Shown here: in pieces, positions 8,660 to 17,335 of the stretch | Position numbering within the stretch: the first letter of the stretch is position 1 | Layout of the letters: each line of letters starts with the position of its first letter | Assembly (NCBI RefSeq): GCF_003590775.1 | Contig: NZ_QYUM01000002.1 | Span: forward strand, 1,426,001-1,490,000 | Origin: Sphingomonas cavernae | GTDB taxonomy: Bacteria > Pseudomonadota > Alphaproteobacteria > Sphingomonadales > Sphingomonadaceae | Reading direction: 5' to 3' | Length of the DNA: 64,000 nt | Translations under genes and position numbers: made by a program | The notes under the pieces: model-generated | Told to the model about the DNA's origin: nothing | Databases searched by the model: none | What the model saw: only the letters and a program-made list of their open reading frames with translations

Positions 8660-11266
8660 ATGCTTCCGGCCATGCTCGATGTTCAAACCGCCCCCGCCGC
8701 ACCCACGGTTGTCCGCCGCCTCGACTATCGTCCGCCCGACTGGTTCGTCCCCGAGATTTCGCTCGATTTCTCGCTCGACAGCCTCAAGACGACGGTCAGG
8801 GCGAAGCTCGAGGTCAGGCGCAACGGCAATCATGATCGTCCGCTCAGGCTCGATGGCGACGGGCTGACGCCCGAATCCGTCATGGTCGACGGCACGCTGT
8901 TGGATAGCAGCGGCTGGCGGCTCGAAGACGGCGATCTGATCATCGAACTGCCCGGCGCATCGCATGTCGTCGAGACCGAAGTGCGCATCGCGCCGGAGAT
9001 GAACACCCAGCTCATGGGGCTGTACGCGTCGGGTGGACTGCTGTGCACCCAGTGCGAGGCGGAAGGCTTCCGCCGCATCACCTTCTTCCCCGATCGGCCC
9101 GATGTGCTCAGCCGCTATTCGGTGCGGATGGAAGCGGACAAGACGCGCTATCCGGTGTTGCTCGCCAATGGCGATCCGGTCGGCGCGGGTGAACTTCCGG
9201 ATGGCCGCCAGTGGGCCGAATGGCACGATCCCTTTCCCAAGCCGAGCTATCTGTTCGCGTTGGTCGCGGGCGATCTGGTCGCCAATCGCGACAGCTTTAC
9301 CACCATGTCGGGGCGCAAGGTCGATCTCGGCATCTGGGTGCGCAAGGCGGATTTGCCCAAGACCGACCATGCCATGACCGCGCTGAAGCTATCCATGGCC
9401 TGGGACGAAAATAGCTACGGCCGCGAATACGATCTCGACGTGTTCAACATCGTCGCGGTCGCCGATTTCAATTTCGGCGCGATGGAGAACAAGGGCCTCA
9501 ACATCTTCAATTCGCGCTACATCCTCGCGGATCCAGACACCGCGACCGATGCCGATTATGATGCGATCGCGGGGGTCGTCGCCCACGAATATTTCCACAA
9601 CTGGTCGGGCAACCGCGTCACCTGCCGCGACTGGTTCCAGTTGAGCCTCAAGGAAGGCTTCACCGTCTTCCGCGACCAGAGCTTCACCGCCGATCAGGGC
9701 TCGGCCGCGGTCAAGCGGATCGAGGATGTTCGTGTGCTGCGCGCGGCGCAGTTCCCCGAGGATGCGGGTCCGCTCGCGCATCCCGTGCGGCCCGATTCCT
9801 ATATGGAGATATCCAACTTCTATACCGCCACCGTCTACAACAAGGGCGCCGAACTCATCCGGATGATGGCGGTCATGCTGGGCGGCGAGCGTTTCCGCAA
9901 AGGCAGCGATCTCTATTTCGAGCGCCATGATGGCGAGGCCGCGACCTGCGAGGATTTCGTCAGGGCCATGGAGGACGGCGGCGAAATCGATCTTGCGCAG
10001 TTTCGCCGCTGGTACGAACAGGCGGGCACGCCGCGCGTCCGGGCGACACTCAGCCACAACGGCACGACGGCGAAGCTCCATCTCGAGCAGAACGTGCCCC
10101 CCACACCCGGCCAGCCCGACAAACTGCCGATGGTGCTGCCGCTGCGCGTCCGGCTATTCGGTGAAAACAGCGCCGCACCGCTGGGCGACGAGCGCCTTGT
10201 GCTGCTCGACGCCGCCGAGCAGGTGGTCACGTTCGAGAATGTCGTCGAACGCCCCGTGCTCTCGATCAATCGCGGCTTCTCGACACCCGTCGTGGTGGAG
10301 ACCGATCGCTCGGCCGCCGATCTCGCCTTCCTGTCGGCGCATGACGACGATCCTTTCGCGCGATACGAAGCGATGCAACAGCTCATGGTCGACACGCTCG
10401 TCGCATCGGTTGCGGGCGGCAAGCTAGATCATGGGCCGGTGATCGAGGCGGTGCGCAACACGCTGACCGACCCGGCGCTCGACAAGGCGTTCGTCGCCGA
10501 GGCGGTGCTGCTGCCGTCCGAAAGCTTCGTCGGCGATCACATGCTCGTGGTCGACCCCGACGCGATCCACCGCGCCCGCGAGGCGCTACGCCATGATCTC
10601 GGCCTCATGCTCGAACGCGAATGGCGCGCCGCCTATGCGGCGACGCAGGCCAATCGATTCGAATATTCGCCCGAGGCCAAGGGCGCACGTCGCCTCCGCA
10701 CGGTTGCGCTTGGCTATATCGCCGCCAGCGGCGCCGACGATGCCTCTGAACTCGCCTTCACCCAGTTCGAGGGCGCCGACAACATGACCGACCGTCAGGG
10801 CGCACTCACCACGCTGGCGAACGGCGAATCGACGCTCCGCGCCAAGGCGCTTGAAGCCTTTTACGAACGCTATCGCGACAATGCGCTGGTGCTCGACAAG
10901 TGGTTCACGACACAAGCGATCTCGACGCGCGATGATACCGTGGATCAGGTGATCGCGCTGTCGAAGCACGCCGACTTCACGCTGGCCAATCCCAACCGCG
11001 TTCGCGCGCTCGCGGGCGCTTTCACCGTCAATCAGCGGGCCTTCCATGCTGCCGACGGTCGCGGCTACGCCTATCTGGCGGACACGATCATTGCGCTCGA
11101 CAAGCTCAATCCGCAGACCGCCGCCAAGCTCGTGCCGCCTCTCGGACGCTGGCGTCGCTTCGGCGAGGACCGCGCTGCCAGGATGCGCGCACAACTCCAG
11201 CGGATCGTCGACACGCCGGGGCTTTCCAGGGACGTGTTCGAGCAGGCATCGAAGAGCCTCGCCTAG
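8660..11266 (+). CDS. pepN: Aminopeptidase N (M1 family)
   Basis: An M1 zinc aminopeptidase of 868 residues. GAMEN (273-277), which binds the peptide N-terminus, and the zinc site HEYFH (309-313) with the downstream Glu in NRVTCRDWFQLSLKEG are all present. The C-terminal part is the Ig-like plus helical-repeat region of E. coli-type PepN. It removes N-terminal residues from cytoplasmic peptides. There is no signal peptide. ATG 8660 or 8672 (MLDVQTAP) are both possible starts. The stop codon merges with a 60-base palindromic repeat that may act as its terminator. Confidence 0.93.
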   Translation: MLPAMLDVQTAPAAPTVVRRLDYRPPDWFVPEISLDFSLDSLKTTVRAKLEVRRNGNHDRPLRLDGDGLTPESVMVDGTLLDSSGWRLEDGDLIIELPGASHVVETEVRIAPEMNTQLMGLYASGGLLCTQCEAEGFRRITFFPDRPDVLSRYSVRMEADKTRYPVLLANGDPVGAGELPDGRQWAEWHDPFPKPSYLFALVAGDLVANRDSFTTMSGRKVDLGIWVRKADLPKTDHAMTALKLSMAWDENSYGREYDLDVFNIVAVADFNFGAMENKGLNIFNSRYILADPDTATDADYDAIAGVVAHEYFHNWSGNRVTCRDWFQLSLKEGFTVFRDQSFTADQGSAAVKRIEDVRVLRAAQFPEDAGPLAHPVRPDSYMEISNFYTATVYNKGAELIRMMAVMLGGERFRKGSDLYFERHDGEAATCEDFVRAMEDGGEIDLAQFRRWYEQAGTPRVRATLSHNGTTAKLHLEQNVPPTPGQPDKLPMVLPLRVRLFGENSAAPLGDERLVLLDAAEQVVTFENVVERPVLSINRGFSTPVVVETDRSAADLAFLSAHDDDPFARYEAMQQLMVDTLVASVAGGKLDHGPVIEAVRNTLTDPALDKAFVAEAVLLPSESFVGDHMLVVDPDAIHRAREALRHDLGLMLEREWRAAYAATQANRFEYSPEAKGARRLRTVALGYIAASGADDASELAFTQFEGADNMTDRQGALTTLANGESTLRAKALEAFYERYRDNALVLDKWFTTQAISTRDDTVDQVIALSKHADFTLANPNRVRALAGAFTVNQRAFHAADGRGYAYLADTIIALDKLNPQTAAKLVPPLGRWRRFGEDRAARMRAQLQRIVDTPGLSRDVFEQASKSLA

Positions 11267-11325
11267 AGCCTGATCGGTTGAGGTGGAAACGCTACGCGCT
11301 TCCGCCGATGCCGTGAATCAGGCTC
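11266..11325. repeat. 60-base palindromic repeat, type 2 (copy A)
   Basis: The element begins GAGCCTGATC, overlapping the last base of the pepN stop codon, and ends ATCAGGCTC, giving an outer inverted repeat of nine bases. An inner dyad centres on CGCTACGCGC. It is nearly identical to copy B at 17214-17273, and both continue into CTATTCAAA. It is followed by AAACGATCAAGG and a second small hairpin GAGCCTG/CAGGCTC at about 11347. It could serve as a terminator between pepN and the convergent Gre-type gene. Confidence 0.75.
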
Positions 11326-11381
11326 TATTCAAACGATCAAGGTTTAGAGCCTGAAAACAGGCTCCGTCCGAGATCTGTAGA

Positions 11382-11852
11382 TCAGTCGCTGATCGCGCCG
11401 ATCGAGACGACTTCGAGTGCTTCGGTCTTGCCGCCAAAATCGATCAGATCACCCTCAGCCGCGCCAATCAGTGCGCGTGCGAGCGGCGATGTGAAGGCGA
11501 TGCGCCCTTCCGCCGGACCGGCTTCATCAGCGCCGACAAGGTCGACGCGGTGCGTCTTGCCCGCGGCGTCCTGATAGGTAACGCGCGCGCCGAAACGGAT
11601 CGTGTCGCCAACAAAGGCCGGCATCACCTGCGCGGTTGCCCGTCGCGCGCGCCAATAACGAAGATCACGCTCGATCGCCTTGGTTTCTTCCTCGGTCGCC
11701 GCGGCGGTGAGCGCGGTTTCGAACTCGGCGACGCGTGCCTCGATCAAGGTCATGCCGCGCGGCGTGACGAGATTGGGCCCGGGCGGCACCGGCAGCTCGG
11801 GACGCGGCTCGAGGTGCTCCTCGTCGACATCGCGGCGAAAGGCGACGCTCAT
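11382..11852 (-). CDS. GreA/GreB-family transcription elongation factor
   Basis: A 156-residue protein from the ATG at 11852 (MSVAFRRD). It has an N-terminal coiled-coil region (about 35-75, alternating Glu/Ala/Arg) and a C-terminal FKBP-like GreA/GreB domain seen in TPLARALIGAAEGDLIDF. This architecture rescues backtracked RNA polymerase by entering its secondary channel. The N-terminal VAFRRDVDEEH stretch is seen in sphingomonad paralogues distinct from canonical GreA, so it may be a secondary Gre factor. It lies downstream of the exoribonuclease gene, 135 bases away. Confidence 0.78.
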   Translation of the reverse strand: MSVAFRRDVDEEHLEPRPELPVPPGPNLVTPRGMTLIEARVAEFETALTAAATEEETKAIERDLRYWRARRATAQVMPAFVGDTIRFGARVTYQDAAGKTHRVDLVGADEAGPAEGRIAFTSPLARALIGAAEGDLIDFGGKTEALEVVSIGAISD

Positions 11853-11987
11853 GCGTGACAGTTCCGGTTTCGTAGAAAAGACATGATGCGCATTGTGCCC
11901 CAGAGGCGCACCGCCCCGCAAGCCGGTAGCACGCCCAGACGAGTTCTTGATCCGCCGGGCGGCCAAATCAGCCTGAAAGTTCAGAGT

Positions 11988-12443
11988 CTAGGGACGTTCG
12001 CCGTCGATCACGAAGTCGCGAAAGGCGCGTGCGTCGTGAAGCGCGTTGTGCGGCACCTTACTGTTGCGCGCGGTGCTGAAACCCGGGTTGCGCAGAAACT
12101 CGAAGCGCAGGCTGCCAACATCGGGGATCTCCCCCGGCCCCACCATCAGCAGCTTGCAGAACAGCGCAATGTCGTCGGGCCAGTCGGCGACGATCTCGGG
12201 ATCGGGGTCGGTGCCAAGATAGGCGGCAATCTCGTGCGCCGCGCTTACCGCGTCGAGCCGCAGGTCGAGCCCCTGAGGCACCATGTGGAGATAGGGCACG
12301 ACGTGCCGCTCCACCCACGGTTCGATCGTGTCGGGCAGCGGCAGCACCGCGTAGAATTCATTGTCGCCGAACTCCGGAACCAGCGCGATGCTCATCAGCT
12401 CGCCGCCAAAACCGTTGAACTCGGTATCGAGGAAATAGCGCAT
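11988..12443 (-). CDS. 3'-5' exoribonuclease, Rv2179c-like (DEDD)
   Basis: The 151-residue protein opens with YFLDTEFNGFG, the first DEDD acidic pair (D6, E8), and ends with HNALHDARAFRDFV, the His-Asp exonuclease III motif. This fits the small Rv2179c-type 3'-5' exoribonuclease family of the RNase H-like fold. Substrates in this family are RNA 3' ends; the cellular target is unknown. It is 13 bases downstream of the Mla lipoprotein gene and on the same strand, so it may be carried on the Mla transcript. Confidence 0.8.
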   Translation of the reverse strand: MRYFLDTEFNGFGGELMSIALVPEFGDNEFYAVLPLPDTIEPWVERHVVPYLHMVPQGLDLRLDAVSAAHEIAAYLGTDPDPEIVADWPDDIALFCKLLMVGPGEIPDVGSLRFEFLRNPGFSTARNSKVPHNALHDARAFRDFVIDGERP

Positions 12444-12456
12444 CGATTGGCGGGGC

Positions 12457-13044
12457 CTAGCCCCCGATCCATGCGGCGACGTCGGCGGCGACCTTGTTCG
12501 CAGCGCTATTGAGCGCCACGCCGACAGGGCCGGCCCTGACCTCGGTCACGGGCACGCGCGCCTCGAAGCGGCGCTCCTCGATCCGGTCGCTGCCGGGCAA
12601 GGTGCGCGTCGCGTCATAGGTCACGACTGCTTCCATCGCCTGGGCATCGACGCCGAAATTCCGGAGTTCGCCTCCGATCCGCACACCCGGATCGAAAGAG
12701 AACTGCCGGAAGTCCATCACGACGCGGCCGGTCTTGGCAGCAATCGTCTCGGACAGGAGCGCGCGGAACAGTCGATTGGGATTGTCCACCCATTGCGCGT
12801 CCTTGACATAGGCGATGTTGGTGGCGTCGGCCTGGACGGGAACGCGGTTGGTGGCGAGCGCGGCAGGCACGCGCGGCGGCAGCACGGTAATGGCTTCACC
12901 CGGCGCGATCGTGCGACTGGTGCCCGCCGCGGTGGTCGCTTCGGGGGTCAGGCTCAGCAACGAAGGCGGCGGCTCAGCGCCGAAACTGATGCAGCCGGCC
13001 AGCACGAAGGCAGCGACAAGCGCGGAGAGCGTTCTGGTCTTCAT
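12457..13044 (-). CDS. ABC-type transport auxiliary lipoprotein (Mla/Pqi type)
   Basis: A 195-residue lipoprotein with signal peptide and lipobox VLAGC (Cys18). The mature part contains LPPRVPAAL, and a YVKDAQWVDNPNRLFRALL segment that matches the ABC auxiliary lipoprotein family (PqiC-like). Its ATG overlaps the mlaD stop in an ATGA, which shows translational coupling. It should sit in the outer membrane or periplasm and work with the MlaD ring in lipid movement between the membranes. The usual soluble carrier MlaC is absent, and this lipoprotein may take a related place. Confidence 0.85.
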   Translation of the reverse strand: MKTRTLSALVAAFVLAGCISFGAEPPPSLLSLTPEATTAAGTSRTIAPGEAITVLPPRVPAALATNRVPVQADATNIAYVKDAQWVDNPNRLFRALLSETIAAKTGRVVMDFRQFSFDPGVRIGGELRNFGVDAQAMEAVVTYDATRTLPGSDRIEERRFEARVPVTEVRAGPVGVALNSAANKVAADVAAWIGG

Positions 13045-13994
13045 TGGCGGCCCTTCGGTTCGTAATCGGGAAGCTTGGGCGACCCCACGAGCGAGCCCGC
13101 GCCGCCGCGATCGAGCCGGCCCGCGACCGCGGTCAGCGCCTCGGACATATCGCGCAGGTCGCGGACGAGCTGCCCGACTTCGGGGATCGTCTGCTTCGAA
13201 AAGGCCTGCAGTCCGGGGCGCGCATCGGTGATTGCGCCGTCGAGCGCGTCCATGCTCTTCTGGGCCGATTGCACGGTCTTGCGCAGATCGGCCATCAGCG
13301 GTCGGCCCTCGCCGTCAAGCAACTGGTTGGTCGTGTCCGCGAGCTTGCCGATCTCCTCGACCGCGACGCCCGCCTTCTGGATCGTCACGCGCGTTTCGGC
13401 GAGCGTCGCCGCGATCTCCGGCCCGCGATCGGCAAGCGAGTCCGACAGCCGGTTCACATTGTCGAGGATCCCGGCGATCGACGCCTGGTTCTTGTCGCCC
13501 AGCAACTCCGTCAGCCGCTCCGAAAGCGTCGTCAGCCGCTCGAGCAGTTGCGGCGCGTTGGAAAGCAGTTCGCCGAGCGCGCCGGGCTTGGTCGGGATGA
13601 CCGGTTTGCCCGCTGGGCCGATATCGGTGATCGGCGGTGCACCCTTGACCGCGCCATCGAGGTTGATCTGCGAAACGCCCGTGAAGCCCACGCCCGAAAT
13701 CGTCGCGGTTGTGCCCTGCAGAATCGGCGTCTCATCCTTCACGCGAATGCGCACGCGGACGAACTCCGGATCTTTTGGCCACAGCGCGATCTCGTCTACC
13801 TGCCCGGAGGGAACGCCCGAAAAGCTGACCGCGGATCCCTTGGACAGGCCCTCGACCGATTGCTTGAAGAAGATATCGTAATGTTTCTCGCCCCCCGCGC
13901 CCAATTGCGCGAGCCAGATGGTGAACAAGGCGAGCGCGGCGAGTAGTGCCACCACGACACCGCCGACAAGAATATGATTGGAACGCGTTTCCAT
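13041..13994 (-). CDS. mlaD: MlaD-family MCE protein
   Basis: A 317-residue protein with a single N-terminal membrane helix (about 8-28, VGGVVVALLAALALFTIWLA). An MCE/MlaD domain follows (about 38-115, including KGSAVSFSGVPSGQVDEIAL), then a long helical C-terminal tail. In homologues six MCE domains form a ring with a central lipid channel. The tail is longer than in E. coli MlaD and has heptad-like stretches suggesting a tube or bundle. It lies six bases downstream of mlaF in the operon. Confidence 0.87.
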   Translation of the reverse strand: METRSNHILVGGVVVALLAALALFTIWLAQLGAGGEKHYDIFFKQSVEGLSKGSAVSFSGVPSGQVDEIALWPKDPEFVRVRIRVKDETPILQGTTATISGVGFTGVSQINLDGAVKGAPPITDIGPAGKPVIPTKPGALGELLSNAPQLLERLTTLSERLTELLGDKNQASIAGILDNVNRLSDSLADRGPEIAATLAETRVTIQKAGVAVEEIGKLADTTNQLLDGEGRPLMADLRKTVQSAQKSMDALDGAITDARPGLQAFSKQTIPEVGQLVRDLRDMSEALTAVAGRLDRGGAGSLVGSPKLPDYEPKGRQ

Positions 13995-14000
13995 CGACGA

Positions 14001-14837
14001 TCAGACCTTCTTGCCGTTCGCCTTGGCCGAAGCCACTGCAGCGCGGCCGCGCGGGCCGTTGAAATATTCCTGGATCCACGGATGGTCGGTCGCCAGCAAC
14101 TCGTCGATCGTACCCACCGCAATCACCCTCTTGTCCGCCAGCACCGCCACGCGGTCGCAAATAGCATAAAGCGTGTCCAGATCGTGCGTTATCAGAAAAA
14201 CCGTCAGCCCCAGGATCGACCGAAGCTGATGGATAAGCTCATCGAAAGCGGCCGCACCGATCGGATCCAGCCCTGCGGTCGGTTCATCGAGAAACAGCAG
14301 CTCGGGATCGAGCGCGAGCGCGCGTGCGAGCCCCGCGCGCTTCTTCATGCCGCCAGAAAGCTCGGCTGGAAATTTGGGTCCGGCGTCGACCGACAGGCCG
14401 CTGATCAGCACCTTGAACGCCGCGATATCGTCCAGAAGCTCCTGATTGAGCGTGTCGCCGTAGAATTCGCGAAGCGGGACCTGGATGTTCTCCGCGACGC
14501 TCAGCGTCGAAAACAGCGCACCGCCCTGGAACAGCACGCCCCAGCGCTTGCGGACTGCCACCGCATCAGCCTCGTCGCGGTCGATCATGGATTCGCCGAA
14601 CACGGTGATCTCGCCTTCGACCGGGGTCTGCAGCCCGATGATCGAGCGCATCAGCACCGATTTGCCCGTGCCCGATCCCCCGACGACGCCGAGAATTTCG
14701 CCCTTCTTAAGGTCGAGGTCGAGCCCTTCATGCACTACCTGCTCGCCAAAGGCGTTCTTCAGGCCGCGCACGCTGATGAGCGTTTCGCCCACTGCGATCT
14801 CGGGCAGTTCTTGCTCGACCTCGATCGCCTCGCTCAT
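14001..14837 (-). CDS. mlaF: ABC transporter ATP-binding protein MlaF
   Basis: A 278-residue ATPase. Walker A is GGSGTGKS (53-60), the signature is LSGGMKKRAGLARAL, Walker B is LLFLDEPTAGLDP, and the switch His is in LITHDLDT. It powers lipid transport by the Mla complex at the cytoplasmic face. The start at 14837 (MSEAIEVE) overlaps the mlaE stop in an ATGA; a longer reading upstream would lie within mlaE and is not credible. The C-terminal RGRAAVASAKANGKKV tail is basic and probably disordered. Confidence 0.92.
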   Translation of the reverse strand: MSEAIEVEQELPEIAVGETLISVRGLKNAFGEQVVHEGLDLDLKKGEILGVVGGSGTGKSVLMRSIIGLQTPVEGEITVFGESMIDRDEADAVAVRKRWGVLFQGGALFSTLSVAENIQVPLREFYGDTLNQELLDDIAAFKVLISGLSVDAGPKFPAELSGGMKKRAGLARALALDPELLFLDEPTAGLDPIGAAAFDELIHQLRSILGLTVFLITHDLDTLYAICDRVAVLADKRVIAVGTIDELLATDHPWIQEYFNGPRGRAAVASAKANGKKV

Positions 14838-15949
14838 ATCCAGCCGACCTGCGTGAAGAAGACCGCGAAAAAGGCGTCGAGCACGATCACGAGGAAGATC
14901 GCCTGCACGACCGCCGAGGTTGTGCGCATGCCGACTTCCTCGGCATCGCCCTTGACCTGCATACCTTGAAAGCAGCCCGCCATCGCGATGATCGCACCAA
15001 AGACAGGCGCCTTGACGATCCCGACCCACAGGTCGGTCATCGGCACCACCTCGCGCAGCCGCTGGACGAAAGTGATCGGAGGGATGCCGAGGTCGATCCA
15101 GCACCAGATCCCGCCGCCGATGATTGCGACGACCGAGGAATAAAAGCCCAGCAGCGGCATCATCACCACCGATGCGAGCAGCCGCGGCAGCACAAGCGCC
15201 TCCATCGGCGAGACGCCGATGATGCGCATCGCGTCGATCTCCTCGGTCAGCTTCATCGTGCCCAGTTGCGCGGCAAAGGCGCTGCCCGAACGACCCGCGA
15301 CCATGATCGCGGTCATCAACACGCCCAATTCGCGCAGCGTGATCCGCCCGATCAGGTTGATCGTGAACACCTCCGCGCCGAACTGGCGAAGCTGGACCGC
15401 GCCCTGTTGCGCTATGACGATTCCAATCAGGAAGCTCATCAGTCCGACGATACCGAGCGCCGAAACGCCGACGACTTCGAAGCGCTGGATCACCGCGTTG
15501 GCGCGAAATCGCGAGGGCTGGCGTATCACGCTCCAGATCGCGATGCAGGTCGCGCCAAAAAAGCCAAGCAACCCGAGCAGCGTCCGCATCGCAACCATCG
15601 TGGCGTCGCCGACTTCGCCCATTACGCGCAAAAAGGCGGGCGTGTAGGGGACGTGCACCCGGCTGCGGATCGTGTCGTCCGCCTGCGCCAACTGGTCGAG
15701 CAGTTTCGTGGCGTCGGGGCCCGCGCCCGTGATGCGCGCCGAATGCGTGTGCGCGAAGTCATGGACGATCCATGCGCCGATCGTATCGATATGCTCGATC
15801 TCGTCGAGGCGGACTTCCTCGATCGGGCCGCTAAGTTGTTCGAGCCGCTTGGGAAGATCGCCCAGCCGCGCAATCGCGAGATTGCCCGTGAAGCGAAGCG
15901 CACGCCCGGAGCCCGTCTGCTCCTCGATGAAATCCGCCTGTGCCTCCAT
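14834..15949 (-). CDS. mlaE: STAS-MlaE fusion lipid ABC permease
   Basis: 371 residues from the ATG at 15949. Residues about 10-100 form an STAS-like domain (FTGNLAIARLGDL, then VRLDEIEHIDTIGAWIV), and residues about 125-371 form the five-to-six helix MlaE permease with the conserved LREL and EEIDAMRI segments. In E. coli the STAS domain is the separate protein MlaB; here it is fused, as in some other alphaproteobacterial and plant TGD1-like permeases. It is the first gene of the mlaEFD-lipoprotein run and is divergent from the HAD gene, with a 49-base gap for both promoters. Confidence 0.9.
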   Translation of the reverse strand: MEAQADFIEEQTGSGRALRFTGNLAIARLGDLPKRLEQLSGPIEEVRLDEIEHIDTIGAWIVHDFAHTHSARITGAGPDATKLLDQLAQADDTIRSRVHVPYTPAFLRVMGEVGDATMVAMRTLLGLLGFFGATCIAIWSVIRQPSRFRANAVIQRFEVVGVSALGIVGLMSFLIGIVIAQQGAVQLRQFGAEVFTINLIGRITLRELGVLMTAIMVAGRSGSAFAAQLGTMKLTEEIDAMRIIGVSPMEALVLPRLLASVVMMPLLGFYSSVVAIIGGGIWCWIDLGIPPITFVQRLREVVPMTDLWVGIVKAPVFGAIIAMAGCFQGMQVKGDAEEVGMRTTSAVVQAIFLVIVLDAFFAVFFTQVGWI

Positions 15950-15998
15950 GCACTTATTCCTTGCGGCATAATCGCGTGCGCGGCAAGCGTGGAGCACA

Positions 15999-16673
15999 AT
16001 GACGATGCTCGCGATCTACGACATGGACCGCACGATCACGCGGACCGGCACCTTCACGCCCTTTCTGCTGCACGTCGCGCTGGCGCGCTCGCCCTGGCGG
16101 CTGCTTCTCGCGCCGCTCGTGCCGCTCATCATGCTGGCCTATGCGCTCAGGCTCATCAGCCGCGCGCAGTTGAAGCAATGGGTCCAGACGCTGATGATCG
16201 GGGGCCATATTCCGTCATCGGAAATCGAGCCGCTGGCGCGTTCCTTTGCCGACCGCATGATCGCGGGCAATATCTATCCCGGCGCGCTCCGCCAGATGGA
16301 GGCGGACCGGGCCAATGGTCACAAGCTGATCATGGCGACGGCGTCCAACCGCATCTATGTGAGCGCGATCGCCGAAAGGCTCGGTTTAGACGACGTGATC
16401 GCGACCGACAGCTTTTGCCTGCCCGATGGCCGCGTCCATGCGCGCATCGACGGCGAAAATTGCTACGGTCCCGCGAAATTGCGAAAGATCGAGGCGTGGA
16501 TGGAAACCAGCGGGCTCCACCGCCCCGATTGCACCGTGCGCTTCTATTCGGACCATGTCTCCGACGCGCCCGTGCTCGACTGGGCCGACGTCCCGATTGC
16601 GGTCAATCCAAGTCCCAGGCTGCGCAGCCTCGCCAAGGGCCATGGCTGGCTGATCGTCGACTGGAGCGCGTGA
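15999..16673 (+). CDS. HAD-IB family phosphatase
   Basis: A 224-residue haloacid-dehalogenase protein. Motif I is YDMDRTIT (7-14), where the nucleophile is the first Asp and Arg replaces the common Gly/Ser. Motif II is ATASN (about 108-112) and motif III/IV is FYSDHVSDAPVL. A hydrophobic stretch at about 30-55 is a helical cap or membrane-associated part. HAD-IB members include phosphoserine and phosphatidylglycerophosphate phosphatases; the substrate here is not clear. It ends seven bases from the convergent clpS stop. Confidence 0.82.
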   Translation: MTMLAIYDMDRTITRTGTFTPFLLHVALARSPWRLLLAPLVPLIMLAYALRLISRAQLKQWVQTLMIGGHIPSSEIEPLARSFADRMIAGNIYPGALRQMEADRANGHKLIMATASNRIYVSAIAERLGLDDVIATDSFCLPDGRVHARIDGENCYGPAKLRKIEAWMETSGLHRPDCTVRFYSDHVSDAPVLDWADVPIAVNPSPRLRSLAKGHGWLIVDWSA

Positions 16674-16680
16674 GAGGGGG

Positions 16681-17007
16681 TCAGGCCTTTTCCAGCGTGC
16701 ACTGGAGCGGGTGCTGATTCTGCCGTGCAAAATCAATGACTTGTGATACTTTTGTCTCTGCGACCTCATAGGTGAAGATGCCGCAGACCCCGACGCCCTT
16801 CTGGTGCACATGGAGCATCACGCGCGTCGCGTCTTCGACGTCCATGCGGAAGAATCGCTGCAGGCAGAGCACAACGAACTCCATCGGCGTGTAGTCGTCA
16901 TTCAGCATCAGCACCTTGTAGAGTGCGGGCTTCTTGGTCTTGGCGCGTGTGCGCGTCGCGACGCCGAGTCCGGTGCCTTCGTCCCCGCCGTCCTTGCGCT
17001 CGGCCAT
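16681..17007 (-). CDS. clpS: ATP-dependent Clp protease adaptor ClpS
   Basis: 108 residues from the ATG at 17007 (MAERKDGG); an upstream ATG at 17058 is possible but adds non-conserved residues. The core motifs [25 protein letters not shown] and [13 protein letters not shown] are classic ClpS. The adaptor delivers N-end-rule substrates to ClpAP in the cytoplasm; the Asn-Asp pair in LNDD and the His-rich helix form the pocket for the substrate's N-terminal residue. The N-terminal 28 residues are flexible and polar. ClpA is not next to it. Confidence 0.93.
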   Translation of the reverse strand: MAERKDGGDEGTGLGVATRTRAKTKKPALYKVLMLNDDYTPMEFVVLCLQRFFRMDVEDATRVMLHVHQKGVGVCGIFTYEVAETKVSQVIDFARQNQHPLQCTLEKA

Positions 17008-17213
17008 TGCGAAGGGGGCAGCCGTCAATCGGCGAAAAGGGAGGTCATCATGTCGCATTGCAGTTCCGAGAATATGGCAAGCGCTTGGCGCAGGGCAAGG
17101 GGTGAATCGGAAGACGGTACGCCGTTATCCACGAATTTCGGTGCGGCCAATGCAAGACGGCCGCCCCTGTGCGGGACGGCCGTCGGTACGCTTTACTGAA
17201 ATCGGCGGGCCTG

Positions 17214-17273
17214 GAGCCTGATCGTTTGAGGAGGAAGCGCTGTGCGCTTCCGCCGAAAGCGTGAATCAGGCTC
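17214..17273. repeat. 60-base palindromic repeat, type 2 (copy B)
   Basis: It is closely similar to copy A at 11266-11325: it begins GAGCCTGATCGTTTGAGG, has an inner dyad GGAAGCGC/GCGCTTCC around TGT, and ends GTGAATCAGGCTC. Both copies are followed by TATTCAAA. The differences between copies lie in the inner stem, and the two arms here pair better than in copy A. It lies just beyond the phasin gene on the minus strand. Confidence 0.75.
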
Positions 17274-17301
17274 TATTCAAATGGCTGAGACCTAGATTCA
17301 C

Positions 17302-17326
17302 GTTTCAGGCTGATTCAGCCTGAAAC
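17302..17326 (-). terminator. Perfect stem after the phasin gene
   Basis: Arms GTTTCAGGCTG (17302-17312) and CAGCCTGAAAC (17316-17326) are perfectly complementary with a three-base loop, ten bases past the phasin stop codon on the minus strand. There is no clear U tract after it, so it may be a 3'-end stabiliser or a Rho-associated end rather than a simple intrinsic terminator. GTTTCAGGC also forms the arm of the hairpin at 63018-63079. Confidence 0.5.
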
Positions 17327-17335
17327 GATCAAGGT

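Larger units (their letters stand above)
17008..17335. other. Gap between clpS and phasin with several hairpins
   Basis: No credible gene is seen here. The gap holds a hairpin with arms GACGGCCG (17156-17163) and CGGCCGTC (17177-17184), the 60-base repeat copy B (17214-17273) and a perfect 11-base stem near the phasin stop. The clpS promoter must lie in the part nearest 17007-17150 on the minus strand. The mix suggests transcription from phasin is stopped here before clpS begins. Confidence 0.5.

Noticed and set aside
14966-16717. A 583-residue plus-strand frame across mlaE and the HAD gene
   Set aside because: It reads antisense to the Mla permease and then out of frame through the HAD gene, and has the Arg/Asp/His composition of shadow frames.
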